Part shown: positions 14,547-23,049 of the stretch, one piece after another
Numbering within the stretch: the first letter of the stretch is position 1
Layout: each line of letters opens with the position of its first letter
Assembly (NCBI GenBank): GCA_037384225.1
Contig: JARROD010000061.1
Location: 1 to 23,127, forward strand
DNA: 23,127 nucleotides
DNA from: JARROD01 sp037384225
GTDB taxonomy: Bacteria; Pseudomonadota; Gammaproteobacteria; Pseudomonadales; Cellvibrionaceae
Reading direction: 5' to 3'
Notes under the pieces: model-generated
Seen by the model: the letters and a program-made list of their open reading frames with translations, nothing else
The model's database searches: none
What the model was told of the DNA's origin: nothing
Program-made: the position numbers and the translations under genes

Positions 14547-16568
14547 ATGCCTTCACGCACTCAACTTGCCAATGCTATTCGCGCCCTCAGTATGGACGCT
14601 GTCCAAAAAGCTAAAAGTGGTCACCCTGGAGCCCCGATGGGCATGGCCGATATTGCCGAGGTGCTGTGGAACGACTATATGAAGCACAACCCCAAAAATC
14701 CGGCCTGGCCGGACCGGGATCGCTTTGTGCTCTCCAACGGTCACGGATCTATGCTGGTATATTCTCTGTTGCACCTGAGCGGTTACGATCTGCCCATGGA
14801 GGAATTGCAGAATTTCCGCCAATTGCATTCCAGAACGCCAGGCCATCCGGAATACGGCTATGCGCCCGGTGTTGAAACCACCACCGGCCCTTTGGGACAG
14901 GGGCTCGGCAATGCGGTGGGTATGGCCTTGGCGGAAAAGATACTGGCGGCTCAATTCAATCGCGACGGCCATCGGGTTGTGGATCACTATACCTATGTGT
15001 TTCTCGGCGACGGTTGTCTGATGGAGGGAATTTCCCACGAAGTCTGCTCTCTGGCAGGTACCCAAGGGCTGGGCAAACTGATCGCCTTTTACGACGACAA
15101 TGGTATTTCCATTGACGGTGAAGTATCCGGCTGGTTTACCGACGATACGCCAAAACGCTTTGAAGCATACGGCTGGCAGGTAATTCCGGCAGTAGACGGG
15201 CACGAGAGCAGCGCTGTGAAAGCGGCTATCGAGGCCGCCCGGTCGGAGACTGAAAAACCCACTCTGATTTGCTGCAAAACCGTGATCGGCTTTGGCGCCC
15301 CCAACAAACAGGGAAAGGAAGCGTGTCACGGCGCTCCGCTGGGGGAAGACGAAGTGATGCTAGCGCGGCAGGCCCTGGGCTGGGAGCATGGACCGTTCGA
15401 AATTCCCAAGGACGTCTATAAAGGCTGGAATGCCGAGGCCAGGGGGGCGGAGGCTGAAGCGCAGTGGGCTCAGCGCTTCGACGCTTACCGCGAGGCTTAC
15501 CCGCAACTGGCCGCTGAATTTGAACGCCGGGTTCTTCGCGGCGAACTGCCGGCGGAATTTGCTCCCCAGGCCGATGCCTATATCCGTCAATGCCAGGGAA
15601 AAATGGAAAAAATCGCCAGCCGCAAGGCGTCGCAGAACGCCCTCAATGCCTATGGACCGCTGTTATCGGAGCTGTTGGGTGGTTCGGCGGATCTGGCCGG
15701 GTCGAACCTAACGCTCTGGAGTGGTAGCAAAGGGGTGGAGAAAGGTGATGCCAGAGGCAATTATATCTACTACGGCGTGCGTGAATTCGGTATGAGCGCG
15801 ACGATGAATGGCATTGCGCTGCACGGCGGTTTTATCAATTACGGTGCGACTTTTCTAATGTTTATGGAATACGCCCGCAACGCTGTGCGTATGGCTGCGC
15901 TGATGAAGCAGCAGAGCATTTTTGTCTATACCCACGATTCCATCGGTCTCGGGGAGGACGGCCCCACTCACCAGCCGGTGGAACAGTTGACATCTCTGCG
16001 AGCAACCCCCAATTTGTGCACCTGGCGCCCCGCTGACAGCGTCGAGACAGCGGTCGCCTGGAAGGCGGCCATTGAGCGTCGCAATGGTCCCAGCGCATTG
16101 ATTTTAAGCCGTCAGGGACTTGAACCACAGCCACGTACGGATATTCAGCTCAACGACATTGCCAGAGGTGGCTATGTATTGAAGGATTTCGCTGCAAAGG
16201 GCGGTGAGCTCGGGCCGCAGGTGATTATTATCGCCACCGGCTCAGAGGTGGGGCTGGCCGTTGCCGCCGCAGGGGAGCTGGCCGAGAAGTCTGCTGTCGC
16301 TGTGCGTGTCGTGTCCATGCCCTGCGCAGAGGTATTTGAGGCTCAGGATGCGCCTTACAAAGAATCCGTGCTGCCGATGGCGGTCAGCACTCGCGTCGCC
16401 GTCGAGGCCGGCCACAGGGATTTTTGGTACAAATACGTGGGATTGCGGGGGCAGATTATCGGCATGACGACTTTTGGTGAATCCGCGCCCGGTGGTGTGC
16501 TGATGGACCACTTTGGGTTTACGGTGGCTAATGTGGTGGCTACAGTCGAAAAGCTGCTGGAAACTTGA
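14547..16568 (+). CDS. tkt: Transketolase
   Basis: 673 residues from the ATG at 14547 (E. coli TktA 663), preceded by AAGGAG at 14531-14536. It is a thiamine-diphosphate enzyme that moves two-carbon units between sugar phosphates in the non-oxidative pentose phosphate pathway. KSGHPGAPMGMADIAEVLW near the N-terminus, the ThDP-binding segment GDGCLMEGISHEVCSLAG, and the Pyr-domain REFGMSATMNGIALHGG and THDSIGLGEDGPTHQP are classical. The product erythrose-4-phosphate is the substrate of the Epd gene that follows after 107 nt, giving a logical gene pair. It is divergent from the methyl-cycle cluster. Confidence 0.96.
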   Translation: MPSRTQLANAIRALSMDAVQKAKSGHPGAPMGMADIAEVLWNDYMKHNPKNPAWPDRDRFVLSNGHGSMLVYSLLHLSGYDLPMEELQNFRQLHSRTPGHPEYGYAPGVETTTGPLGQGLGNAVGMALAEKILAAQFNRDGHRVVDHYTYVFLGDGCLMEGISHEVCSLAGTQGLGKLIAFYDDNGISIDGEVSGWFTDDTPKRFEAYGWQVIPAVDGHESSAVKAAIEAARSETEKPTLICCKTVIGFGAPNKQGKEACHGAPLGEDEVMLARQALGWEHGPFEIPKDVYKGWNAEARGAEAEAQWAQRFDAYREAYPQLAAEFERRVLRGELPAEFAPQADAYIRQCQGKMEKIASRKASQNALNAYGPLLSELLGGSADLAGSNLTLWSGSKGVEKGDARGNYIYYGVREFGMSATMNGIALHGGFINYGATFLMFMEYARNAVRMAALMKQQSIFVYTHDSIGLGEDGPTHQPVEQLTSLRATPNLCTWRPADSVETAVAWKAAIERRNGPSALILSRQGLEPQPRTDIQLNDIARGGYVLKDFAAKGGELGPQVIIIATGSEVGLAVAAAGELAEKSAVAVRVVSMPCAEVFEAQDAPYKESVLPMAVSTRVAVEAGHRDFWYKYVGLRGQIIGMTTFGESAPGGVLMDHFGFTVANVVATVEKLLET

Positions 16569-16675
16569 ACCTTGAACCTCTGTAACCCGGTGGTTGCACT
16601 TCCTCTCTTCTGGCGCAGTGAGCGAGGGTTTGTGGAATATCGACGCAGGTTTTCAGGAAATTATAGAGACTCTGA

Positions 16676-17731
16676 ATGACAATACGGATTGCTATTAATG
16701 GTTATGGACGTATCGGACGCTGTGTTCTGCGCGCGCTCTATGAGGCCGGTGCCGATCGCGATTTAAAAATCGTCGCCATCAATGAATTGGCGGACTGCAG
16801 AACCATCGCTCATCTCACCAAGTATGATTCGACTCACGGGCGCTTTAACGGCATTGTAACGGCGGCGAACGACACCCTGACAATTAACGACGACTGCATA
16901 GCCGTGGTTCACTGCGAAGATTTCGCACGTCTGCCTTGGGCCGAGTTCGATATCGACCTGGTGCTGGAGTGCACGGGAGCTTTCTCCGATCGCCGCACGG
17001 CGGAACAGCAATTGAAGGCGGGTGCTAAAAGACTTTTGTTTTCGCAGCCGGCCCAGGGCGATGTCGATGCGACCATTGTCTATGGCATTAATGAGCAGAA
17101 TCTGACAGGCGCGGAAACAATAGTTTCCAATGCCTCCTGCTCGACCAACTGTATTGTGCCGGTGATAAAAACCCTCGACGAAGCCTTTGGTATTGAGAGC
17201 GGTGTACTGACCACGATTCATTCGGCTATGAATGATCAGCCGGTGATCGATGCCTACCATCATACCGATTTGCGCAAAACCCGTTCGGTATTTCAATCGA
17301 TCATTCCGGTGGATACCGGCCTGGCACGGGGTATAGATCGGCTGTTGCCGGCGCTGGCCGGACGCTTTGAAGCCCAGGCGATGCGGGTACCAACGATAAA
17401 TGTTTCCGCTATCGATCTGTCCGCCCTGGTACGGCAGGATGTCGATGTGGCAACCGTAAATCGGGTATTGAGTCTGGCCGCCGCTGACGCTTTTAACGGT
17501 GTGCTGGGTTATACCGAGGAGTTGTTGGCTTCCTGCGATTTTAATCACGATAGCCGTTCGGGGGTGGTTGATGCGGGTCAGACCCGTGTCGCCGGTAAAC
17601 GCCTGATCAAGGTGTTGACCTGGTTTGACAACGAGTGGGGTTATGCCAATCGCATGGTCGATGTAGCGGGTGTCTGGGCGCAAAAATTTTCAACCAATTC
17701 GGGAGAATTCTCATGGCTGTTAAAAAAATGA
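16676..17731 (+). CDS. epd: D-erythrose-4-phosphate dehydrogenase Epd
   Basis: 351 residues of the GAPDH superfamily. The NAD loop INGYGRIGR (7-15) and catalytic C155 (SNASCSTNC) and H182 (TTIHSAMND) are present. The E4P-dehydrogenase subfamily is indicated by INELADCRTIAHLTKYDSTHG, HSAMNDQPVIDAYHHTDLR and ELLASCDFNHDSRSGVVD rather than the glycolytic GapA equivalents. The enzyme oxidises erythrose-4-phosphate to 4-phosphoerythronate, the first step of pyridoxal-5'-phosphate synthesis; some members also retain weak GAPDH activity. The ribosome binding site is weak (AGAGA). The epd-pgk-fba order is common in gammaproteobacteria, and its 3' end overlaps pgk. Confidence 0.9.
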   Translation: MTIRIAINGYGRIGRCVLRALYEAGADRDLKIVAINELADCRTIAHLTKYDSTHGRFNGIVTAANDTLTINDDCIAVVHCEDFARLPWAEFDIDLVLECTGAFSDRRTAEQQLKAGAKRLLFSQPAQGDVDATIVYGINEQNLTGAETIVSNASCSTNCIVPVIKTLDEAFGIESGVLTTIHSAMNDQPVIDAYHHTDLRKTRSVFQSIIPVDTGLARGIDRLLPALAGRFEAQAMRVPTINVSAIDLSALVRQDVDVATVNRVLSLAAADAFNGVLGYTEELLASCDFNHDSRSGVVDAGQTRVAGKRLIKVLTWFDNEWGYANRMVDVAGVWAQKFSTNSGEFSWLLKK

Positions 17732-18876
17732 CCGATCTGGAACTGACGGGCAAGCGGGTGTTGATCCGTGAAGATTTGAATGTGCCCATTAAAGACGGTG
17801 CCGTCACTTCCGACGCGCGCATTCGCGCGGCGTTACCGACCATCGAGCGGGCCTTGCAGGCCGGGGCTAAAGTGATATTGATGTCGCACCTGGGACGGCC
17901 GGAGGAAGGTGAGTACAGTGAAGCGTTTTCCCTGCTGCCGGTGGCGCAACACCTGGGGCAATTGTTGCAGCGGGATGTCGCTTTGGTCAAGGACTGGCGC
18001 CAGGGCGTGGAACTCGCCAATGGTGAACTGGCGCTGTTGGAAAATGTGCGTTTTAATCCGGGTGAAGCGGACAACGACGAAGCCTTGGCAAGGGCGTACG
18101 CGAGCTTGTGCGATGTGTTTGTGATGGACGCTTTCGGTACAGCCCACCGCGCCCAGGCCTCCACCCACGGTGTTGCCCGCTGTGCGCCGCTGGCCTGCGC
18201 CGGGCCACTGTTGGCCAGCGAACTGGAGGCGCTGGAAAAAGCACTGGCAAATCCGCAGCGGCCGGTGGTGGCGGTGGTGGGAGGTTCGAAAGTCTCCACT
18301 AAGCTGCAAGTGCTGGAAACGCTCTCGGAAAAAGTCGATAAGTTAATTGTCGGCGGCGGTATCGCCAATACTTTTCTGGCGGCGGTCGGTAAACCTGTGG
18401 GGAAATCGCTGTACGAGAAAGAGTTGCTTGAAAGCGCCGCCAGACTTATGGAGAAAACCCATATTCCGCTTCCCGTTGATGTGGTGGTGGGAAAAGAATT
18501 TTCGGAATCGGCCGCCGCGGTGACAAAGTCGGTTGACGAAGTGTCCGGGGAGGATATGATTTTCGATATTGGGCCGCAGTCCTCGGCGGTGTTGGCAGAC
18601 ATTCTGGCCGAGGCAAAAACCATTATCTGGAATGGTCCCGTAGGGGTGTTTGAATTTGATCAGTTTGGCGAAGGCACCCGGGCGCTGGCCAGGGCCATTG
18701 CGGAAAGTGAAGGTTTTTCCCTGGCCGGCGGCGGCGATACACTGGCCGCGGTGGACAAATTCGCAATCGCTGATAAAGTTTCGTATATTTCCACCGGCGG
18801 CGGCGCTTTTCTCGAGTATGTCGAAGGCAAGCAGCTGCCCGCGGTTGCGGTACTGGAAGCGCGGGCCGACAACTAA
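17713..18876 (+). CDS. pgk: Phosphoglycerate kinase
   Basis: 387 residues from the ATG at 17713, matching E. coli. The enzyme interconverts 1,3-bisphosphoglycerate and 3-phosphoglycerate with ADP/ATP. RVLIREDLNVPIKDG (N-terminal substrate loop), LMSHLGRPEEGEYSEAFSL, AVVGGSKVSTKL and the nucleotide-binding GGGDTLAAVDKF with STGGGAFLEYVEG near the C-terminus are all present. The start is set by GGGAGA upstream. It overlaps the last 19 nt of epd in a different frame, suggesting translational coupling. A longer in-frame start at 17635 would lie deep inside epd and is unlikely. Confidence 0.96.
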   Translation: MAVKKMTDLELTGKRVLIREDLNVPIKDGAVTSDARIRAALPTIERALQAGAKVILMSHLGRPEEGEYSEAFSLLPVAQHLGQLLQRDVALVKDWRQGVELANGELALLENVRFNPGEADNDEALARAYASLCDVFVMDAFGTAHRAQASTHGVARCAPLACAGPLLASELEALEKALANPQRPVVAVVGGSKVSTKLQVLETLSEKVDKLIVGGGIANTFLAAVGKPVGKSLYEKELLESAARLMEKTHIPLPVDVVVGKEFSESAAAVTKSVDEVSGEDMIFDIGPQSSAVLADILAEAKTIIWNGPVGVFEFDQFGEGTRALARAIAESEGFSLAGGGDTLAAVDKFAIADKVSYISTGGGAFLEYVEGKQLPAVAVLEARADN

Positions 18877-18878
18877 AG

Positions 18879-18901
18879 AACGGGCACGGAATAACTTCCC
18901 G
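18879..18901 (+). repeat. 23-nt repeat, copy B, directly after pgk
   Basis: This segment starts two bases after the pgk stop (AACGGGCACGG ... ACTTCCCG). It is the exact reverse complement of 7690-7712 in the J-domain/TPR divergent region. Confidence 0.6.
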
Positions 18902-18930
18902 CCCCTTTATCAGTACTAAAAAGGGGGTTT
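18902..18930 (+). terminator. Weak terminator-like hairpin between pgk and fba
   Basis: CCCCTTT (18902-18908) pairs with AAAGGGG (18920-18926) over an 11-nt loop, followed by GTTT. The T-run is short, so partial termination or attenuation is more likely than a full stop. Confidence 0.4.
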
Positions 18931-19003
18931 GAGGCGCCCGCTTGGCTAGGCGCAAAAACTTTACCGTTCCTAAGGTCATCTGCCCGGTCGTTTGCAATAC
19001 CCG

Positions 19004-19061
19004 AATTTATTGCGAAACCCAAATTTATTGCGAAGTTACATTAAAATTTATCGATTGCGAA
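19004..19061 (+). repeat. Three direct repeats in the fba leader
   Basis: AATTTATTGCGAA occurs at 19004-19016 and 19022-19034. A third version, AATTTATCGATTGCGAA (19045-19061), has four inserted bases and ends 11 nt before the fba ATG. The middle copy continues as TTATTGCGAAGTTAC (19025-19039), which equals the inverted left arm of the palindromic repeat at 4393. These may be regulator half-sites or a decayed piece of that repeat family. Confidence 0.5.
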
Positions 19062-19072
19062 GAGATAAACTT

Positions 19073-20143
19073 ATGGCACTAATCAGTATGCGTCAACTGC
19101 TGGATCACGCCGCCGACCACAACTACGGGGTGCCGGCTTTTAACGTCAATAATCTGGAGCAGATGCGCGCGATTATGGAAGCGGCCGATCAGACTCGCTC
19201 ACCTGTGATTGTGCAGGCTTCTGCCGGTGCCCGCAAATATGCGGGCGCTCCCTTTCTGCGGCATTTGATTCTGGCTGCAATCGAGGAATTTCCCCATATT
19301 CCTGTGGTGATGCACCAGGATCATGGTACGTCTCCGTCAGTCTGTCAGCGTTCAATTCAACTGGGGTTCAGTTCGGTGATGATGGACGGCTCTTTGGGGG
19401 AAGATGGCAAAACGCCCTCCTCTTACGAATACAATGTTGAGGTCACCCGACGCGCTGTGGAAATGGCACATGCCTGCGGTGTTTCAGTAGAGGGGGAACT
19501 GGGCTGTCTCGGCTCTCTGGAAACCGGGCAGGCGGGTGAAGAAGACGGCATAGGTGCGGAGGGTAAACTTTCCCACGAACAGTTGCTGACCGACCCGGAG
19601 GAAGCCGCCGATTTTGTTGCCGCCACCGGTGTGGACGCACTGGCAATAGCCTGTGGCACTTCCCACGGTGCCTATAAGTTTTCCCGTCCGCCCACTGGTG
19701 ATACGCTGGCCATTGGTCGTATCAGAGAAATTCATGCGCGGATTCCCAATACCCATTTAGTGATGCACGGTTCCTCATCAGTGCCCCAGCAATGGCTGGC
19801 AATTATCAATGAGTTCGGCGGTGATATACCGGAAACCTACGGTGTGCCCGTGGAACAAATTTGCGAAGGTATTAAGCACGGTGTGCGCAAGGTGAATATC
19901 GATACCGATCTGCGTCTGGCTTCGACGGGGTCGATAAGACGTTTTATGGCTCACAACAAAAGCGAGTTTGACCCGCGTAAGTATCTGAAAGAAAGTGTCG
20001 CGGCGATGAAGGAGATTTGCGTGGCTCGTTACGAAGCATTTGGGACTGCCGGCAATGCCGATAAAATTGTGCCCCTGAGCCTGGAAAAAATGTTCCAGCG
20101 TTATGCATCAGGAGAACTGGTTCCGCGAGTCAATGAGCGCTAG
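19073..20143 (+). CDS. fba: Class II fructose-bisphosphate aldolase
   Basis: 356 residues from the ATG at 19073, which follows AAGAGA; the family begins MALISMRQLLDHAA, so the upstream in-frame ATG at 18992 is not used. It is a zinc-dependent aldolase that interconverts fructose-1,6-bisphosphate with dihydroxyacetone phosphate and glyceraldehyde-3-phosphate. The metal site lies in HQDHG (81-85), with EGELGCLGSLE, ACGTSHGAYKF and HGSSSVPQQW carrying further ligands and phosphate contacts, and KVNIDTDLRLA near the C-terminus. The sequence is of the class IIB (CbbA/Fba) type rather than E. coli FbaA. It follows pgk by 196 nt, with its own leader, and may have a separate promoter. Confidence 0.95.
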   Translation: MALISMRQLLDHAADHNYGVPAFNVNNLEQMRAIMEAADQTRSPVIVQASAGARKYAGAPFLRHLILAAIEEFPHIPVVMHQDHGTSPSVCQRSIQLGFSSVMMDGSLGEDGKTPSSYEYNVEVTRRAVEMAHACGVSVEGELGCLGSLETGQAGEEDGIGAEGKLSHEQLLTDPEEAADFVAATGVDALAIACGTSHGAYKFSRPPTGDTLAIGRIREIHARIPNTHLVMHGSSSVPQQWLAIINEFGGDIPETYGVPVEQICEGIKHGVRKVNIDTDLRLASTGSIRRFMAHNKSEFDPRKYLKESVAAMKEICVARYEAFGTAGNADKIVPLSLEKMFQRYASGELVPRVNER

Positions 20144-20156
20144 TGCGATGAATAAG

Positions 20157-20194
20157 AAAGGGGGCGGTATACAAAAAAGTATGCCGCCTTTTTT
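20157..20194 (+). terminator. Intrinsic terminator after fba
   Basis: The stem GGCGGTATAC (20163-20172) pairs with GTATGCCGCC (20179-20188), with one G-T wobble and a loop of six A's, followed directly by a run of six T's. It is a classic rho-independent terminator closing the tkt-epd-pgk-fba series. Confidence 0.93.
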
Positions 20195-20218
20195 GTCGCA
20201 GGTTGGTGAACTTGCGTT

Positions 20219-21193
20219 ATGACCTTAAGTTCTTCCGTGTTGTCTTATCTGGCTGACTCAGTACCGGCATTTTCTGTTGCGGAAACGCGTGTATTGGAGT
20301 GGATGAATGCTGCCGAAGTGCAGAGCTACCTAAATTTTTATCAAATAAATTTTTCCCGAACCCTGGAAAATGTCAAACACCGCCTGGGTAAAATTGAGGT
20401 GGCTGGTTACCGGATCGTATTGCATTACTGGCAGCCGGTAGTACCGGTGCGCGGGACGGTATTCGTTGTCCACGGGTATTATGACCACGCCGGTATCTAT
20501 GGGCACCTGGTGCGTTTTTTATTGCAAAATCGTTTGGCTGTGGTCATATGCGAGAATCCTGGGCACGGCTTGAGTAGTGGCGAGAGAGCCACAATTGGTT
20601 CGTTTGATGAATACTCCGAAGTATTACAGGCCTGTTTGAATCTGTTTGCCGATACAGCTATCCGGCCCTGGTTTGGGGTTGGGCAGAGTACCGGAGCCGC
20701 GGTGATACTGAACAGTATGAAGCGCGAACAACCCCTACCCTTTGAACGCATAGTGTTACTGGCACCTTTGGTACGTGCCTACGGCTGGCGCTATTTGCAG
20801 TGGGTCTACGCGCTGGTAAAACCTTTGCGCCAGCAACTGCCCCGTACTTTTTCCGCCAACAGTCATGATGCGGACTTTGTTGAGTTCCTTAAGTACAGAG
20901 ATCCACTGCAACCACGTTTTCTTTCCCTTCCCTGGGTGGCAGCGAAGCAACAATGGATACAGACTTTTACCGGTTTCTCCACTGGGGACGAGGCGTTTTT
21001 AACTATTCAGGGGGATGGGGACACTACAGTGGACTGGCGCTTCAATACAGCATTAATTCAAAATAAGTTTCCCAACAGTCGGTTGGAGATTGTTCCCCGG
21101 GCTCGCCATCAACTGGTCAATGAGTCTGTAGATTACCGAAAGCCGGTATTTCAGAAGCTGTTGAATTATTTATTGCACTGTGACCTGCCGTAG
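20219..21193 (+). CDS. Alpha/beta hydrolase, serine aminopeptidase S33 / lysophospholipase-like
   Basis: 324 residues with the alpha/beta hydrolase fold of the Hydrolase_4 group. The oxyanion-region motif VFVVHGYYDHAG (81-92) and ENPGHGLSSGERA (112-124) are typical of monoglyceride lipase and lysophospholipase relatives. The likely catalytic triad is S157 (GVGQSTGAA), D268 (QGDGDTTVDW) and H297 (RARHQLVNE). No signal peptide is evident, so it is probably cytoplasmic. The substrate is unknown but is probably an ester of a lipid or acylglycerol. The gene begins 25 nt after the fba terminator and is transcribed the same way; it is probably a separate unit. Confidence 0.85.
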   Translation: MTLSSSVLSYLADSVPAFSVAETRVLEWMNAAEVQSYLNFYQINFSRTLENVKHRLGKIEVAGYRIVLHYWQPVVPVRGTVFVVHGYYDHAGIYGHLVRFLLQNRLAVVICENPGHGLSSGERATIGSFDEYSEVLQACLNLFADTAIRPWFGVGQSTGAAVILNSMKREQPLPFERIVLLAPLVRAYGWRYLQWVYALVKPLRQQLPRTFSANSHDADFVEFLKYRDPLQPRFLSLPWVAAKQQWIQTFTGFSTGDEAFLTIQGDGDTTVDWRFNTALIQNKFPNSRLEIVPRARHQLVNESVDYRKPVFQKLLNYLLHCDLP

Positions 21194-21263
21194 AAACTGT
21201 TTCATACTTCCACGGCATTTTACCTATGTGTGCGATACCATTTCCGTCTGGTGCCGGCCCTAA

Positions 21264-22131
21264 CTATACAGTCCTGGATTGCTTAGGCAGTATCCCGTAG
21301 TGGCGTTTATAAGCCGTTGTAAAATTGCCGGGGTGATCGTAACCGGCTAAGCTTATTTCGGTTTACGCCTACCCTGCGTGAAAGTTGAGTCAGCGTGGGT
21401 GGAGAGGCAAAGTTTTCAATGACAATTTGATGCGCTTTTTGAATACTGCGGATCAATTCTATAGGCATATTGGCCTCACCGACAAACTGGGTATGAGTTA
21501 GCAGGTCCTGCAGTATGGTGGCGGCCAGTTCGTTAGCACGGCTCTCCACCAGCATCTGACGAAAACGTGCGGTTCGAGGCGATTGAATCAGATTGTAGAC
21601 AAGGTTGTAGATGGGGTTGGTTAGTGGCAGGTTCTGGTTCAGCAACGATTGCTGGCTACCGTGGACTCGGCACAATTGCCGGCTCAGGCGGCTCAGTTCC
21701 TCCGGATTTAACACTGTGGTGAGAAACCGGTTGCCGAGATCCATAAGAAGCGCCACATGTTGCGGGCTTTCATCAAGTATTAATTGCAGCTCTCCGGTGC
21801 AGGGCATGATCAATGTTACCTGCCCTTCCGGCACGTCGCATACCCAGTGGCTGTTGTGGCCCAGTTTGATTGTGCCTTCTAATACTACCAGCAATGTTAT
21901 AGCCTGATCGAGATTGTGGAGGTCGAACTGACAATGTCTGCCCTTGCCGGCTACCAGTGCAAGCTCACAGCTATTCAATACGCGATACACTTCCCAGGGT
22001 TCCGGGTAGGATGCGTGCCGAGTGCCGTTTGTATGAACGGGTGTCGAAGTTTCAGAATCAAGCAGATGTTTGCTTAAGGCAGCGGTCAAAGGGACGGGGG
22101 GTGTTTTTGTAGCATGTATCGACAAGTCCAT
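21264..22131 (-). pseudogene. AraC-family regulator with internal deletion in its DNA-binding domain
   Basis: The gene encodes an N-terminal cupin-like sensing region (about residues 40-200) and the start of an AraC HTH (IQKAHQIVIENFASPPTLTQ, then LSRRVGVNR). The expected rest of the first HTH and the linker helix are missing. After a frame change near 21348, the minus strand reads EISLAGYDHPGNFTTAYKRHYGILPKQ and ends at a stop at 21264-21266, which is the family's second HTH and C-terminus. About 45 residues are therefore deleted out of frame. The continuous frame ends at 21307 after a short nonsense tail (RLRSPRQFYNGL). The product could not bind DNA in the normal two-HTH way. The start is probably the ATG at 22131 with GAGG upstream; TTG at 22137 is possible. 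Confidence 0.8.
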
Positions 22132-22800
22132 ATCCAATTACCTCAAGTAGTTATTTCTAATCGAATTTACCCGGCTAGCAGCTATAGCCACCGCCCGGAT
22201 TGTTGTTATAACTCCTGGCCTTTGTTCTCTCTCGATATCGTGCAAAACGACAAGTGCTGTTGCCAGTTTTAAATTAGTTGTAGTAACGTTTAATATGTGA
22301 TCACATACGTTTTTAATTATTAATGCAAAATAATTTGCCTGTATCAATAAATTTTGCAGGGCAGCGTATATCTTAACCAAGACACTCGATCATTAGGTAT
22401 ATTTAAAGTTCTTTTTATGCACAGTACAAGAGTAAAAATGCAGTAGAAAATCCTATATGTACAGAATTGATTCTAAATAACATGTGCCTGGCATTAGATC
22501 ATAACTCGATACAGATTGTTTGAAATACTTAAAAAGCTTTAATCCCCGGCACAGCTCGGGTATTTAAAAAAGTCTGTTGGAAAACTTTTATAAAGATGAA
22601 CATTAATTTGATATAAGTTTGTTATTAATTGACTTTTTGTCAGTAGCTAGTGCGGCAATTAAGACGGCGAGCTGCTTTTTGCAATCATGTTATTGTTTTT
22701 TTCACGTGATGTTTAATAAAAGGATGAACGCGGAATCAATTGTTTTAGTATTTAAAAATTTTTATTTTTTTAATGCTTTTCTACTAATACTTTTCTACTA
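22132..22800. other. AT-rich non-coding region
   Basis: About 670 bases upstream of the broken AraC gene with no credible gene: short frames on both strands lack ribosome binding sites and family-like sequence. It contains long A/T runs around 22730-22800 and, at its right edge, the direct repeat CTTTTCTACTA (22776-22786 and 22790-22800), which borders a sharp change to GC-rich sequence. Confidence 0.6.
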
Positions 22801-23024
22801 GTCCAGAGGTTCGCCATATAAGATACGCCGGCAAGTCCCCCTCCGGGGCCCGGCCCGCCATCACAGATGGCGGGCGTTCGGCGCCGCCGCAAAGCAGTGT
22901 TTTGCAAACGGCTTGCCTCACCCCTGTAGGCTTGGCGTCGGCATCCATGCCTCCGACAGTCTGGGCCAACTACCTCCGGACGTCCGCCTGACACTGTGCC
23001 TGCCCCGGCTTATTGAGACGTTAC
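22801..23024. repeat. GC-rich repeat block with hairpin, ending in half copy 3 of the palindromic repeat
   Basis: The block is much more GC-rich than its left flank. It contains a perfect 9-bp hairpin, GCCCGCCAT (22853-22861) with ATGGCGGGC (22867-22875), and a CCCC/GGGG hairpin just before it. Positions 22976-23024 match the right half of the palindromic repeats at 1934 and 4393 (CCGGACGTCCGCC, then a GACACTGTGCC stretch, then TTATTGAGACGTTAC), while the left half is replaced by unrelated sequence. It lies immediately downstream of the minus-strand gene at 23050. Confidence 0.6.
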
Positions 23025-23049
23025 TCGACCAGGTCTAAGCGTGTGGCAG

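Noticed and set aside
14553..15329. 258-codon open frame on the minus strand inside tkt
   Set aside because: It lies entirely opposite a well-supported transketolase, has no family-like motifs or ribosome binding site, and is explained by codon bias of the real gene.
17607..18623. 338-codon minus-strand open frame opposite pgk
   Set aside because: The low-complexity, serine-rich composition (many Ser/Ala runs) is typical of an antisense shadow of a GC-rich gene; pgk motifs on the plus strand are clear.
22619..22801. 60-codon phenylalanine-rich plus-strand frame that could be a small membrane protein
   Set aside because: It is in a strongly AT-rich stretch where Phe/Leu codons arise by composition, has no ribosome binding site and ends at the repeat boundary.
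22770..22994. 74-codon arginine/glycine-rich minus-strand frame
   Set aside because: It lies within the GC-rich repeat block with hairpins; the composition fits a translated repeat rather than a protein.
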